NCBI GenBank assembly: GCA_034509925.1
Contig: CM067529.1
Span: forward strand, 9,768,501 to 9,832,500
Direction of reading: 5' to 3'
DNA length: 64,000 bases
DNA from: Hirudinaria manillensis
Taxonomy: Eukaryota > Annelida > Clitellata > Hirudinida > Hirudinidae
Positions within the stretch are counted from its first letter, which is position 1. Each line of letters starts with the position of its first letter. The notes below the pieces were generated by a model. It had not been told where the DNA came from and did no database searches. It saw nothing but the letters and a program-made list of their open reading frames with translations. Of the stretch, positions 8,351-22,382 are shown one piece after another. A program made the translations under genes and the position numbers.

Positions 8351-11300
8351 ATGACTTTGTATGGTTTCCGAATTTCATTCTAAAATACCTTTAATCGCCA
8401 AGGAAAGGTCTATTAGGGACTTGATGTACTTCACCATTGTTCCATGTCACCTTCTGGTTCATTCTAAAAATCGAAATTTGTATAATAAGAATTTAGCCCT
8501 CTGCAGCAAACTTTGGTAACTTTTAAATTCCACAACATCTTTTGCGGTTTTGACACCCCCCTCCGACGTCATGGGAAAACCAAAATGTCAAAAATTACGA
8601 TTTTATCAGTAAAAATTAAGCTCTGTAAACAAATTAATTAAAACTTTTAAAATTTTAAATGAATTCATTGGTCTGCGAAAAATAGATATGAATAAAGATA
8701 AATTCTCAATTCTCCAAAGTTATTTCTAAATTCGTCCCAACTTTACAGTAATCTTCACTGTGGAAACAACCTGTAACATCAATTTGCTGACTTATTTTCG
8801 GTGATCTTAGTATGCAGTTATCTTTAGATTGAACTGTAAATGAACCTCAATTTACTGATGTTCCGCTCGCAAGAAAATTTAAAAAAAAACATTTTTGTCA
8901 ATCGAGAGAGCCATTTTTTTTTTATTTCTTTTGATTTTTCACAACAACAAGGGAAAAATCAGGATTTTCAAAGTCTACATGTTCCACAGTGCATTTTTAC
9001 CAACTTCATCAACCTTGTATAAGACGACTCTTCGTAAAAGTAGCCACCACTAGATCATAAACTCCGGCAATTAAAATTTCCAGCATCTTGTTACCGCACA
9101 AATTAAAAAAAAAAACTGATACGACTTCAAAATAAAATATCTGCTTAAGGACCTACGATCGTCTCCATACTGTTCTTCTACATGTTTTACGGTAACGGAT
9201 TTAATAGATAACGTTTGCACTTTAACGTAGATTTCCACTAATGAAAGATTTGTCCTCGCTTCACAAACAAAAGAAGAGGAAAAATGATGAAAAAACTAAC
9301 TTCAAAACCGGAGGCACGAGTCAACAAAAAAGCGTCAACAAAAGAACTTAAAAGCCCGTTTGAATTTTTCAATTTTGCTTTTCAGGACTGTCATGTGTTC
9401 CGTCATTGAATTTCCTGTCTCGCGGCAAACAACGTCCAGCAAATGATGTAAACATTTTTTGGTATCTACTTCAACCAAAACAAAAGCTTTGAATGTTTCA
9501 ATATCAATTTCAGTCACTGTGGGTCTATCGCGGTAACAAAGGTTACCAAAGCCATCGGGTTCTCAATGGTATTCATTGGATTTTGCTCAGGTGACCCGTC
9601 AAAATAGCTTTGTTTAATTTAAGATAATTTGAGCATTCTCTGAATTGTCAAAAACATTTCGGAATTACAACAAATATTACTCTCCAAAAAACCTGTGCAA
9701 TGTTCAAAAAAAATTTCTTACGGACACCCAACCGAGTGATACGAATGAGCAGATTTTATCCGTGTCAAGTAGACGGAAGTTCTATCTCGTCGCTTGATCA
9801 TTTAATGTCCGCCTCTAATCACAACGTGACCTTTTCATCCCAACCTTTTTTATTTGAAAGAAAAAATAAAAACTTCCAAACCTTTGTGGTTTAGCTTTTG
9901 TTAAACGTGACTTTTTTAGACAACATATTCTTCTAAATTAAAACGACGTGCATGAACTTCAGCGTTTATTTGGAACTCTGCTAACGTTTCACTGTAGACG
10001 CCGTCTACTGAAAATAAATTAATATTATAAAACTCTCGTCGAGAGACTTACAAATTTGAGAAATTGAAACCGAAAATTTAGTTGCGAATTAGTCGATTTG
10101 TAGTGTTTCCCTAATTATTAAATATCGGATTTTTTTAAAGTTCATTTTTCGGCTTTGAATCCAGCAATTAGGCTTCAACTTTCATTTCAAGTAATTAAGA
10201 TCGAGGTAGGAAAGAAAGGATGCTAACGAAAGTAGAAGGAAAATTGTAGCAATTGTTTGAACGAAATAAAAACCAGATGAACTATTCAATTCAGATTCAA
10301 CGAGTTATTCAAGAATATCACAAGATTACGGACATACAGTGCGCGTCATAAAGATAGGACAGGTTCTAGAATCACAAGATTTCTATCTCTATCTTTAAAA
10401 TTACTGCTAAACTTCGGTCAAAAGGCTGATTTTAACGATTATAAGAAAGTAATTAATTAGTATTTGATAAAATTTGAATATTGATGAGAATCCACCAAGA
10501 AACACTTTTGATGTTGTTTCTCGGAGTTTCCGCAACGGAGCATGGGGTCTCTTCCGTTGGAGAGAAAAATTTTTATTCCTCAAAATATATAAGCAACATC
10601 GCATTGGCGACATTTTCTATTAAATTTGTTTTTTTCTTTTTGGCTGAAAGATGCCAGGGCAGCATTTTCTAATTATTTCCTTGAACTCCCTGAGGTATCA
10701 AATATCGGGTCCCCTACTTTGTCAGCCATTTTGGATTTTTTTTACCAGGTCTTGTCCCTTTTCCATCAAAACCGAACTTTAAACCTGACAGGTTATTTCA
10801 AGAGAGCAACAAATTACAGACCTGATTTATTTTGCAATTTCTTTAAGAAATCGTTTAGAAAATGCAATTAAAAACTATATTAATTATTAATGAATAAATA
10901 AATAAATAATTAATTAACAGTTACGATATGTTTTACATGAAATAATAGAATGCCTAAAACTGATCACGATTGCTTTCTTTAATATCAATTGCCATTCACT
11001 TAAATATTACCAATTAGTTGTTAATATTTAGAATAATTATTATGACAAAACCGTTATTATAATAATAATGATTACATTATAATTTAATTATTAACCATTA
11101 ACATTAATTAAACATTGATTATTAATTGTAGGAAACGACCAGAAAAGGCAAACGTTTATTAAAAACATTGCTTGAAGAACGGTCACCTCTCCCGTGAGAG
11201 GCACATTTGCATGCGGCGTTAAAAGTGCTTTTGAAAATGTTTTGTCTTGTTGTTGCTTTTAAAAAATTAAATACAAAGCCTGCGATGAGCGTTAAATTCA

Positions 11301-14159
11301 TCTGCGATAATATCCTGAACATTTTTCTGCCGAAAGTGAAACAGCGACACGAATAGAAAATACCGAATGAAAATAGAAACTCACAAAAGAAGTCAATTGC
11401 ATTTTAGTGATTTAGAATTTAAAAATATAACTCGATTTATCTCGGCATCGTTACGTAGCTGGTTCTCTTAGATGCTACCTGATCTTCTCTAGCAACTCTA
11501 AAAATATAAATATTATGAATGATGTGAATCACTATTTATTACTCCAAAAGAAAAGCACCCCTCTAAGCTTGTAGTGAATCAAGTCACTTTTTTTTTCACC
11601 AGAAGACGTCGAAGTTACTCGGAAAGATTTTTCATGATGTCGCCATGTCCATCAAAACTGAACCTGCATTTAAAGCGGACATTAAATTATATAAAATATA
11701 AATATTATATAAATATAATATTTAAATATATTTAAATATTATATAAATATAACATTTAAAGAGACCGTCAAATTGGAATCAGTAAAACAAGTTTTTTATT
11801 TATTTTCAGGTAATTTCTGGTAAACGTTTGCAAAGTTTAACATTAAATTTTCTCTTTACGTAAAAATGCACATTCTCCATGCAGAGAGCTATTTTTAAAT
11901 TTAAACAAATTTCCAAGTTTAAAAATACATGATCGAATTAACATTAGTGGCATTACTGGTATAATTTACATCGTTGCAAATGCATAATTAGATTAGATTG
12001 ATTCGCATTTATTTATTTATTTTCGTCACACATAATTTCGTTTGCTTTCGTCCGTGGCGAGTGATTCATTCCTTCACAACATATTGTCATGTCGTGGCGG
12101 AGTAATTTTTCAGTGGTAACGGATTCGTGTCAAGAGGCTGTCTTACATGATGATGATGACGATGACGATGATGATGGCGGCGGCGTTGATAGCGATGGTA
12201 ATGATAATTTACAGCTTATTCATCTGCCACCGAGACCTTAAAGTGCCTTTTCTCACAACAATTTGTTTCAAAAATAGAAGTGTAGAAAATGAAAGTGTGA
12301 AATAATGCCGTTAGCAGAAATACGATCCGTACGAGTAGAGTTTGTCTCTTCAAGGTTTGGCAGGACATTGCAACAGATATTGCAACCAGGATTTCAGAGC
12401 TAAAAGAAGTTTCAATAGGTGATATTGAACTGTAGAATTAGAAATTAAATTAAAATCAACAAAATTGTCATAAATAAATCAAGATGCTTTGTTTGTGTTC
12501 CATTAATTGTTGGTTATTGTGGTAGTTGACAAAAGATAAAAATCTAATTGAGGATTTTAAGTTAGTTTTCTCTAATGACCCATAATTACTCCTCCCGACG
12601 ATGCAGACACAATTGATTCCATTAAGACTGAAAATATCGAATTAAGAGAATTTAGAACAAATAAGCTAATAAAATTTCACCACTGGAAGCATTTAATTCG
12701 CTCAATTGCTGCACTTGGCAACTTTTGCCGGGGATTTGTCACTAATGACATTTTTTTTGGGTGGAAAAAGATTTCTAGAAATATATTTTTTTCTTTTTGT
12801 GGTACAAAATTTGTTAACTTTGTCGATTCGTAATTAATTAAATTTAATTTACTAAATAATTTAAAATTTAAATTCTGTTTTAAAATTCTAAACTAAAAAT
12901 AATTACTCTAATGTTAAATATTTTTATTCTTGTAAAGGATGCACATACATTTCCACGTCAAAGGAACAAATGAATGTAAGGTTTTTTGCCTTCATTTGTT
13001 TCCAAATTCGCATGAAAGCAACGCATTCTAAGCTTCTGCATGTGTCGTGTGAAACTTTGAATTCTAAAATATTGAAAACAAAAAAGCAAAAGATTCTTTC
13101 TATGAATTATGGATCATCATAATGTGGACCTCACAACAAATAGTGGCAGTTGCTGACATACATGTATTTGGTTCGAACTTGTAAAAGTCCAATTTACGTC
13201 CAATTGCAATCGTGGATCATTTAAGCATGAATTCATGGCTCATTAATGGTTTTATTAGTCCTAATCACCCTTTAAGTTTGCAGTGAAATTGTCATTTAGC
13301 CAATTCTCGAAACGTTGGTTTACGACGCGAAGAGAATTTTCAAATGGCAATTTTAAAGGAAAACAAAACTTTATTTGCTTAATAGAAATTTCTATTTCTT
13401 GATTCTATTAACAAATGTCTCGCCACAACACCACAAGGAGTCCACGTCGCAATATGAATTATTTCGTAGTACTACTTGAAAATGCCGTTCCGTTAATTTA
13501 TCATGATCACTCGATCATTAACTTGCAATAAAATTTCCGGCACGTGAATCGGTAGTAAACAAAGCATGAGGATCGCAGAAGTTCGAAATTCAAGTCACAA
13601 ATTTCAAGCCATAAAGGACAGGAAAGCCTTAAAAACTCATTGTGAACCCCACGTGCAGCCAACAGGACCTCCATCAATTTCATTCTCATGAAGAACTTCC
13701 TCAGCGAGCTGGAATTATTTTCTGAGAAGAAAAATATTAAAAATGAAATGAAAAGCAGAAAATAAATAATTTTGGTCTCAGAAATTTTTGATACAAATAT
13801 CGGATACAAATGTTTGGATACAAATACCGGATACAATTGTTTCATACAAGAAAGATATAAACTGAGATCATTCTCAGAACAATAAAACGATGACTATAAT
13901 TGAATTCAAATTGATTTACTTCTGTTGAATCTAATTAATTAAATTATTCGGTTGAGTGATGCGTTCGTTTGATTTACGCTTTAAACTTTTCAGTGGCAAA
14001 AACATTGTTGACATCAATCACCGTAGACAACTATTTACAGAGAACTATTTATACCTCGTCCCGGTGTCTTAATTTTTATCTGCAACAATAACAACAACAA
14101 CAGCGACGATGACGACATCATCAACAACAGCAATGCATCAAACTCAGTCCTTTGGTTTG
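8351..14159. other. Long intergenic region
   Basis: Almost 6 kb with no supportable gene. A possible Tc1/mariner end (ACAGTGCGCGTCATAAAGA, on the plus strand near 10339) follows a TA. AT-only palindromic repeats lie at 11690-11760, and a GAT/GAC trinucleotide run at about 12150-12185. The frames at 9335-9517 and 13507-13845 (minus) have no recognisable domain. Confidence 0.4.
12147..12200. repeat. GAT/GAC/GGC trinucleotide repeat
   Basis: An imperfect trinucleotide run of GATGATGAC type passing into GGC units. Confidence 0.7.
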
Positions 14160-17100
14160 TCATTTCTCGTTCGCTCCTGCATTCATTCTGCAACCGATGG
14201 ACTCGATCTTGAAGGCAGGTGAGTACTTCTCGAGTCTCTTGAGTTTTCCGGTGTTGACAGTTTCAGAGACGGTGGACCTTCGTCTGTCCAGACTGAGGCA
14301 GAGGAGGACTCTGAAGTTTTGGTTGAGGAAAGCGTACAGGAGCGGATCGAGGGCGCTGTTTGCGTACGTCAGGACCATCAGGAACTGGAAGAGCGTCCTG
14401 TGGAACTCCGTCAGCTCTGCCTGGTGGGTGAAGATAATCTGGAAAATCCAGAACGGAGTCCAGCAGATGATGTAGACGGTGATGAGCGAGGAAACCATCA
14501 TCGTCATACGGCGCTTGTTCTTCCTGCAGTGCGGACGATTTATTGCCAACTGCATTATTCACGAGATGATTTAGGTTTTTGTTTTTGAAATCGTTCAAGA
14601 GCTTAAGTTGCTGTAAAGACTTCATTGTTTATTAATTATTCACTCAGTTCATTGAGGCATTACGAGCAGAGTTTAATTTGTAAAATTTAAACCAAAAAGG
14701 GAAAAAATTTAATGTCAACAAAATGCAACTTCATAAAGAATTGCCGAGATCCATGATGCAATTGTGCCTTTAATTGTGTGTTTTAATTCATTTTTTACTT
14801 ATTCATGACATGACATTAACTTCACAAATGATTGCTAATGTAAATGTATGTTGCCAATAACTTGATCATTTAAAGCATTATTATTATTGTTATGATTATT
14901 ATGATGATATTATTATTATTTTTCTTTGCATTACTTATTTTATTCAAATTAATTATTTTATTTATATTGTTTACATTATCTATCACTGAGAGCCACTTGT
15001 TATTCATTAAAATCCAGTCCTCAAAGGAATCCAAGTGGATGACTTTTGATCTACTTCGGCGTGATATTGACAAATTCAAATCAGAATCCGTCAGAGTTTG
15101 TCATTTTTTGGACATCCAAAAGTGCAAATTTAAAATGAAAATCAATTTAAAAATCTTAAAACGTTAAAGAAAACAGGAGTTTCACTAAAATTCTTGTTAA
15201 CAGAAATGTTTTGGAACAACAATAATAATATAATATTACTAATTATTAATATAATACATTAATAGTATTAATAATAATAATGATGCACCAATATGCAAAA
15301 ACACGCAGGCTCTTAGAACGTTGGGATCTTTTATTAAATCTAAAGAATACTTTAGATTCTCAGTACACAATTTTAAAATTCAATTTAGTTCATTTTTGGA
15401 AATTATTAATATATAATAATAATAGCAATAATAATAATATTCTTCTTATTACTATGGTTATTATATTAATATTAATATAGTTATTATATATATAATATAT
15501 AATAATAATTATATTATGTTCTTATTATTAGCAATGTTATTATTGTAGTTATTATATTGATATTAATACAGTTATTATATACATAATAAATTACATTTAT
15601 AACAAATATCATTGATATTATTATATTAATTTGGGCTAATGAATTACAAACAAAATCCTTTAACAACTTAGAGTAGACCACATTGTGTCAAATGGACAAC
15701 TGATGTAAAAATAAAAAGAAAAAGAAAAATAAAAATAAAATGAAATAAAATAAAAGCTCTCAGAATGGAAAACAAATCTAGGATCATAAATCCAACCCCA
15801 CTCGGTGCCATTTCTACAATAGTTGTTTCCGAACATTACTTATTTCAGATAACCTCGTCGTGGTCAATCTTGTAACAATAATATTATGGTTTATTATTAT
15901 TATAATTAATATTTTAATTTAGTAATTGCTCGGTTTTATAATTCTAATTATAATATTACGGGTGATTATTATTAATACTTAATTTAAAAATATCCCAGTT
16001 TTGTAATTGTAATAATAATAATAATATTGATATGAATAATAATAATTTTATTTAAACAGTATTTATTATGGCGTTCGTGATTTGAATCTTCTTCAATTTC
16101 TCTTCGATCTCCCTCTCTCTCCGGTTAGTGTCGACGGGTTTGGCACCGCCAAAGATCGAGGAGGCGGCCACCGTCTGCAGGGTCTCCTCTATGGGTTTCG
16201 ACCTCGGCATCAGGTTGAGCTTTGGGCGTTCCTTGGGGGCGGACGGCTCGACGGGCTGCTTCTCGACTTCCTCTACGTCTTCGTCGTCTCTCCTGTGATT
16301 AGTCGTCGGCTGGCTAGGGCCGTCTCTCCTCCAACTGTTGTCCCTCCAGCTGTCCGTCCGCCCTCCCTGCCTCCATCCATTTTCACTGCTTTCATTTCTT
16401 CTTTCGAAGTCGCGACGCTTATCGAAGTTTCTGTTGTCGCGCAAATTGTCATCTCTTCTCTCGAACCTGTCTCTGTTCTGGAAGCCATCTCTACTTTGGA
16501 AGGTTTGCCTTCCTCCGAAACCTCTGTTTCTGTCTTCGTTGCCGTCATTATCCCTACGATCGCCATAATTGTTCCTGTTGTTGTAACCTGTTTGGTTGTA
16601 CCCTCCGGACCTATTGTCAAAGTTCCTATCGTCTCTCCTGAACGATCTATCAGAAGACGCCACGTCGTCCTTTCTCCTCCAATCGTTGGAGGTCCTGTCT
16701 TCGCCCCCATCTTTCCTGCGGAAATCGTCCCTCCTTTCACGCTCTCCTTCCTGGTTTTGAGTGGCAAGATCAACTCTGACGGCCCTTCCCTTGATTTGGA
16801 GGTCATTGTAGGCCAGGGATTCGACAAGCATTTCTCTGGATTCAAACTCGACGTAACCAAATCCACGAAGTCTTCCGGCATTATCTGTTTGCAATTTGAC
16901 GTTCACCACCAAAAGATTCTTGAAGAATTTTTTAATGTCCTCCTCGGAAACTTCGAACGGAAGATTTCCAATGTAAGCCTGGTACGGAGGTTGGTTTGGA
17001 ATCTTAGATTCGTCGACGTCGGCTCCACGGACCGCTTTCGGTGCAGAGGGAAGGGCGTCACGGTTGACGTGGACAAATATTTCGGGTTCTTCATCTGGAT

Positions 17101-20100
17101 TTTCGTTTTCCATCTCAGCAGCCCACGAAGTGACAACGGGGGCAGTGGAAACAGAATCCTTCATGAACTCTTGCCATGTCAGAGTAACTTCCTTCTTCTT
17201 CTTTCCTTTTTGTTTATTGGTCGCCATCTTGTTATTTTCGAACGAAATGATCACGAGCAAAGACTATTTGAAATTAGCAGCAATGAGAAATTTGTGAGAG
17301 AACTTGTTTTTATTAACAAAACCGATTCCTGTCTTCGACGTGCGTCCCAAAAGATTATGAATCGTACGTAAAATTATATTAAATATTAAATCACATTATT
17401 ATGTAATATAATAATATAATTATTTTAGAAATAATATATAATTATTTTATATATAATATATAATTATTTTATATGTAATATTTTTTTAAAATATGGGTTT
17501 ATTAAGGTATTAAGGCAATATAATTATTTTATATGTAATATAATAATTATGTAATAATAATGTAAAACATTTCCCTATTATTATTATTATTATTATTATT
17601 ATTATCTCCACCCTTATGAATGTCCGCGAGACATGTTCGTGGCATAACACGATCGTGCAAGGCATCATCTCAAGAGAGTTTAAAATTTTCAAGCGAAAAG
17701 TGCATAGTTTTTAGCACTGGACTTTTTGTGACCTCGAAAAGTACTTAAAAACTTCAAAACCGAATGATTTTAAGCCGAATAATGAATCAATTTATTTAAA
17801 ACAAATCGAAAACAATTCAAATTTGACATCCGGCCGGAGATATCAAAACAGCGGATGATGAAGACGATGCCCGTGGTGACGACGATCACAATGATGATGA
17901 TGATGACGAGGATGATGACGATGATGATGGCGATGATGATGATGGTGTTAGGAACCCATTGCAGCAGATGCTCCAGCCGACAATATGTCACCTCGAACAC
18001 CTCTTGTCAACAAAGAAAAACAACTTTCGCTTTCATTTTCCTCCAATTTTTGGAATAAAACGAGGAAATTAAAAAAAAAAATCGGACAAAAAGCGAAAAA
18101 ATAAAAATAAAATAAAAATAGACAAGAAAAACATTCTGCTCAGAAAATTTCTTTTCTCGATTTATGATCGTCTTTTTTTCAAAATGCTAATCTCGTGTCA
18201 AAGCTGATTTACTAACTCGGAATATTTTGTTTAGTAAATTAAATGTAAATTCTAATCATTTTATTCTAACCAAACTGACCAGAGAAGATGGCAGCGTTTG
18301 TGAATTCAACTTGGAATAAATTATAAATTACTTTGTGACCTGTAAATCCATGTAGACAATTGATTTATTATATTTGTTGTTGTTGTTGTTGTTGCTGTTG
18401 CTGCTGTTATTGTTGCTGTTTATGAAACTAAAAATTAAGATAAATCCTTCTTGACATGAACTTCTGGCAAGTACCAGTCACGAATCAATTAATGCAAAGT
18501 AGTGCAAATCATCAACTGCTGATGAAAATCGTTGCAGATGTAAAGTTACTTCATGGAAGCCACACAGCAGCAACAACAACAATTGCACTCGAAAAATGGT
18601 CACCATGGTGACCATTAAGTTGCTTGGCTGACATAAACACTAATTTCGAGGGAAAAGCCATAAACAGATATTTTTGAGCCAATAAAGAAAGTAATGAAAA
18701 TAAATTTGGCTTTACTGAGTTACGAGGTCAGAAAGTTTATTACGCAATCAATTTCAATCACAATCAAGGCCAACCCTATTCGATTGACTTCAATCAACTC
18801 ATTAAGAGACGCTTCTTCAATATAATCCAATTATTTTTTAATTTTCTAGAGATTTTGAGCATTTTGAGTGCCATTAGAGAAGCATCAAATCGTAAGAAAT
18901 TTAACGAAGTTTCCGACGCCACCTCAGGTTTCACTTTCAGTTTTAAAATGAATTCAATAGTTTTCTGAATAAAATAAAATTGGTAAATGGAATAAAAATT
19001 CACTTAAATTATGAAAACATCTGATTGGACAAGGTTTGAATGGATACGTCCGTATTTCATAAATCGATGTGCATAAATATTTGATAACCATTGAGTACAT
19101 GTTTGGCTTTGCCATAGAATATGATCATCGGTCAACTTAATGAGTTGACTTTGTATGGAAGAAGTGCCAATGAATAGTTTGAAAAGTTATTTTGGAATCT
19201 TGGAAGAGTTTGGACGGAAGCAAATTGAGAGTTCCATTTCGGTCTAATAAATCTCTGAAGAAATTTAATAAAATATTTTATTTTATTTTTAAAGAAAATC
19301 ACTGGAAATGCTTTCAGTAAATCTTAACTTTCTCAATTTATTTTATTTTATTAATTTTAAATTTTGGGAAAAAAAATCTTAAATTTCTAATAAACACCAG
19401 AAAATCCTTTTCCTTTTACAAACTGAGTTGGAATTTCATCTTTAATCGAATTAATTAAATCCACACGTTCTTTGTAATTGCGGAGCCTTTAAAGATTTAA
19501 TTTCGTATTTTCATTGAATTGAATTTTCACTCGACTTTTGAAAGACTTTCTTCGCATTGTGTGTGCTTTGATGCTTTCAATGAGCTCCAAAAATCAACTT
19601 TAAGAGGAAATCCTCCATGGTCCTACACCACAAGTCTTTGAATGGTACTTTAAACGTCCAGCAACAAATATAAACAAGTATGTGCACTTATTTCTAACTA
19701 ATACAAACTTATGGTCAGCGTCCAAATCAGGAGCTCAGCAAGAGATCGTCAATGAATTCAAACCACGTGGAAGGACTTCTGACCGAGGTTTCGGTAAGAA
19801 AAAAATTCTGTATAGTTCACATCCTCGAGTATAGAAAGGTTTTAGGTTTCCCCGATTCTGTTCACGGATGATGAATTGAGTCTGTGCGTAATTGGTGTGA
19901 AGTCCCTTCACGCATGATTCGAGTTGTGACCTTGGTGCACTTTCCGGTCCTCCCTGGGTTCCAGGGTCCGTTAATTCATGAAATTGTCCTGCAACGCCCG
20001 AGAGGAACATCGATCGACTGCTTCAGATGTCACTGGAATCGCATCCGGGCCTTTCTTCAGTCTCTGGCAGGAGAACAAAACTGAAAATATCTTTTCGGTC

Positions 20101-21561
20101 CAACGCCGATGAGAATTAGTAAGATTTAATGGGGTTTCAATCGATGACCAACAATTTCACGTCAGCACAGAATAGAGCATAGAATCCATAGGGCATAGAA
20201 TCTCTAGAGCATAGAATCCATAGGGCCGTGCAAGACGATAATTTTCCTTTGTTGGCCACCCGTTCGCCTACAAATCACCTTGTGTTACTCCTCGAAAGCA
20301 GATAAAAGATGTCGTCAGCCGCTTGAAAGGAGGAAATAAACATGTAAATCGATGTTTAACTTTCTCTTTTAATGACTTTCGGACTGGGAGATCGTTTTAT
20401 TTATTCATGCGCTTCTGAAATCTGGGTTTAAAATAATAGTAAAAAAAAATTTGAAAGAATTTTGAACTCGTGCAGCATCTTTTATCTTTGAAATTTGTGA
20501 ATATTTTTTTAAAAGTAGTTTTTCCGTGAAAGTTCTACGAAAGTGAACATCGGTCACTGTAAAAACTCGTTCCTTTGAAGAATTAAAGAACGTAAATAAT
20601 TTAATAAATAAATAAAATATAACTATAAATTAAATGTAGACGTAAATATTTGACCGGACTTAATAATAATAACCGGATAATTTAATTAAAGCGTCTTAAT
20701 AAATAAATATGATTAATCAAATTAAATCCAACATTTAACTATCATCATCGTGCAAGAAATAAATAACAAATAAGCAAATAAATAATCAATAACAAAATAA
20801 TTTTTAATTAATTCCTGGAAATTCGAATTTTCTTCGGACGTTGACGGTGACATTTCCAAGAAATGTTTTTAATATTTTTAAAAATTGGACGAGTGAAACA
20901 ATCAAAAGAAGATCATTTTATAAAACTTTCTATCGTTCGTTCATTCATTTAGTAACAATTACGCAAATTGTCTTGTGTCCTGCCTCATGCAAAGTTTATT
21001 AATGTCAAGCGCACATCAACAAAACAAATTCCAATGAGCTAATTTTGGAATTTATCTATTTTTATTTCTTAAAAGTAGATCTTTAATAAGAATTATTTAA
21101 GAATTTATTTCTAAAATTATCGATTTTCCAAGAAAACATGAGGATTATTCAGTTTAATAACTGAAAGCTCATTCTTTTTCATATCAAAGATTGATTTGCG
21201 GGCTTCCGATATTTTCGTACTTCGATCCTTCAACTTGACATTCATCTTTCATTCCTACAATCCATCATTCATTGCTTGTAAATAATACAGTTCATGAACT
21301 GTCAAAAAAAATGTCTAAGAAATGTTAGATTGTTTTTAAACAAAGCCTGGACGAAAAATAAGAAAATCCCAGAATAAGGATTGTGATTCCCCCGGAGACC
21401 TGAAACGTCTTGCTGTATTATTTATATTTATTATTACATATTTTAAATTATATATATTTATATTATTTTATTTTAATAATTTATATGTTTATTTACATTA
21501 TTTAGTATTGACACCGTAAATCGTGGATATTGTAACATAGCTTGCCATCTGCATGCACTAA

Positions 21562-21592
<31 letters not shown>

Positions 21593-22345
21593 CACATTTT
21601 TCCTGCTTCTTCTCGGTCTCACAGCCGGTGATGAATGAATGCTGAGCACTACCAGTGCTCTCAGCAATTCACCCAAGAACTTTTCGAAGAATGTGGGCAG
21701 TGCCCAGCATCAACTCTACATACTTTGTAAAGTCTTTTCTTAGCGTTCCGAGCGCTCCTACAATTACCGGAACGACTTTAGACTTCACTTTCCACATCCG
21801 GTTGATTTCAATCTCCGGGACGGAAACATCAATTAGCATGCACGACTTGGATCTCCTGTCATGGATAACAATGTCAGGTCTGTTGGCCAATATTTTCCTG
21901 TCCGTGATAATTGCATAGTCCCATAGAATGGAGTAATCTTTTATATTCGTCACACTTTGGGGCGTGTGCTCGTACCATTTCTTTGGAACTTCCCATCCTA
22001 GCTCACGGCATACAACCCAGTGCCTTATTATGTCGGTGCTCTCAGTTTCTCCTTTGAGCCCAGCGCTTCTTAACCAAGCACAGCTTGCTTCTTTGTCCAC
22101 CCAATTCTTTTCTAAGTTACAAAAGAATTGTCCATGCATGGGCTTTTCCCTCAATTCATTTATTCTCTCCTTCTCCATGTTGTCCTTTAACATTTCTTTC
22201 ACGGATGTTTGAACTGTGGGCAAAGACAGATATTTATTTTTAATTGTCTTTGCTTCCTTAAGGAGAGAATATTTTGCCTTCCCTGCTTATTGTGAACCCT
22301 CTTTGTTGCCACACCCTTTTTTATTTCACTTATAATTGATAACTC

Positions 22346-22382
<37 letters not shown>

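Larger units (their letters stand above)
17228..21400. other. GPCR intron 2, middle part
   Basis: No gene is supported. It contains AT-only runs (17380-17600), a GAT/GAC microsatellite (17850-17945), a TTG/CTG run (18370-18420) and a short tandem of AGCATAGAATCCATAGGG-like units (20170-20225). The slightly GC-richer patch at 19735-20100 has open frames on both strands but no domain I recognise. Confidence 0.4.

Noticed and set aside
9335-9517. A 60-aa minus frame reminiscent of transposase sequence
   Set aside because: Too short, with no diagnostic motif; stops surround it.
13507-13845. A 112-aa minus frame with a hydrophobic stretch downstream of the GPCR
   Set aside because: The N-terminal repeats come from a short tandem of ATACAAAT-like units; no domain, no splice context and no conservation signal.
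14263-14625. Overlapping frames on both strands in GPCR exon 3
   Set aside because: Only the frame with CWTP and DPLLY continues the receptor in phase; the others are shadows.
16082-17371. A 429-aa open frame on the plus strand
   Set aside because: It is the exact antisense of eIF4B, whose RRM and C-terminal motifs are clear. The frame is open because of the Asp/Arg-rich codons on the other strand.
19735-20100. GC-richer patch with open frames on both strands
   Set aside because: Neither frame shows a domain; probably an unidentified repeat.
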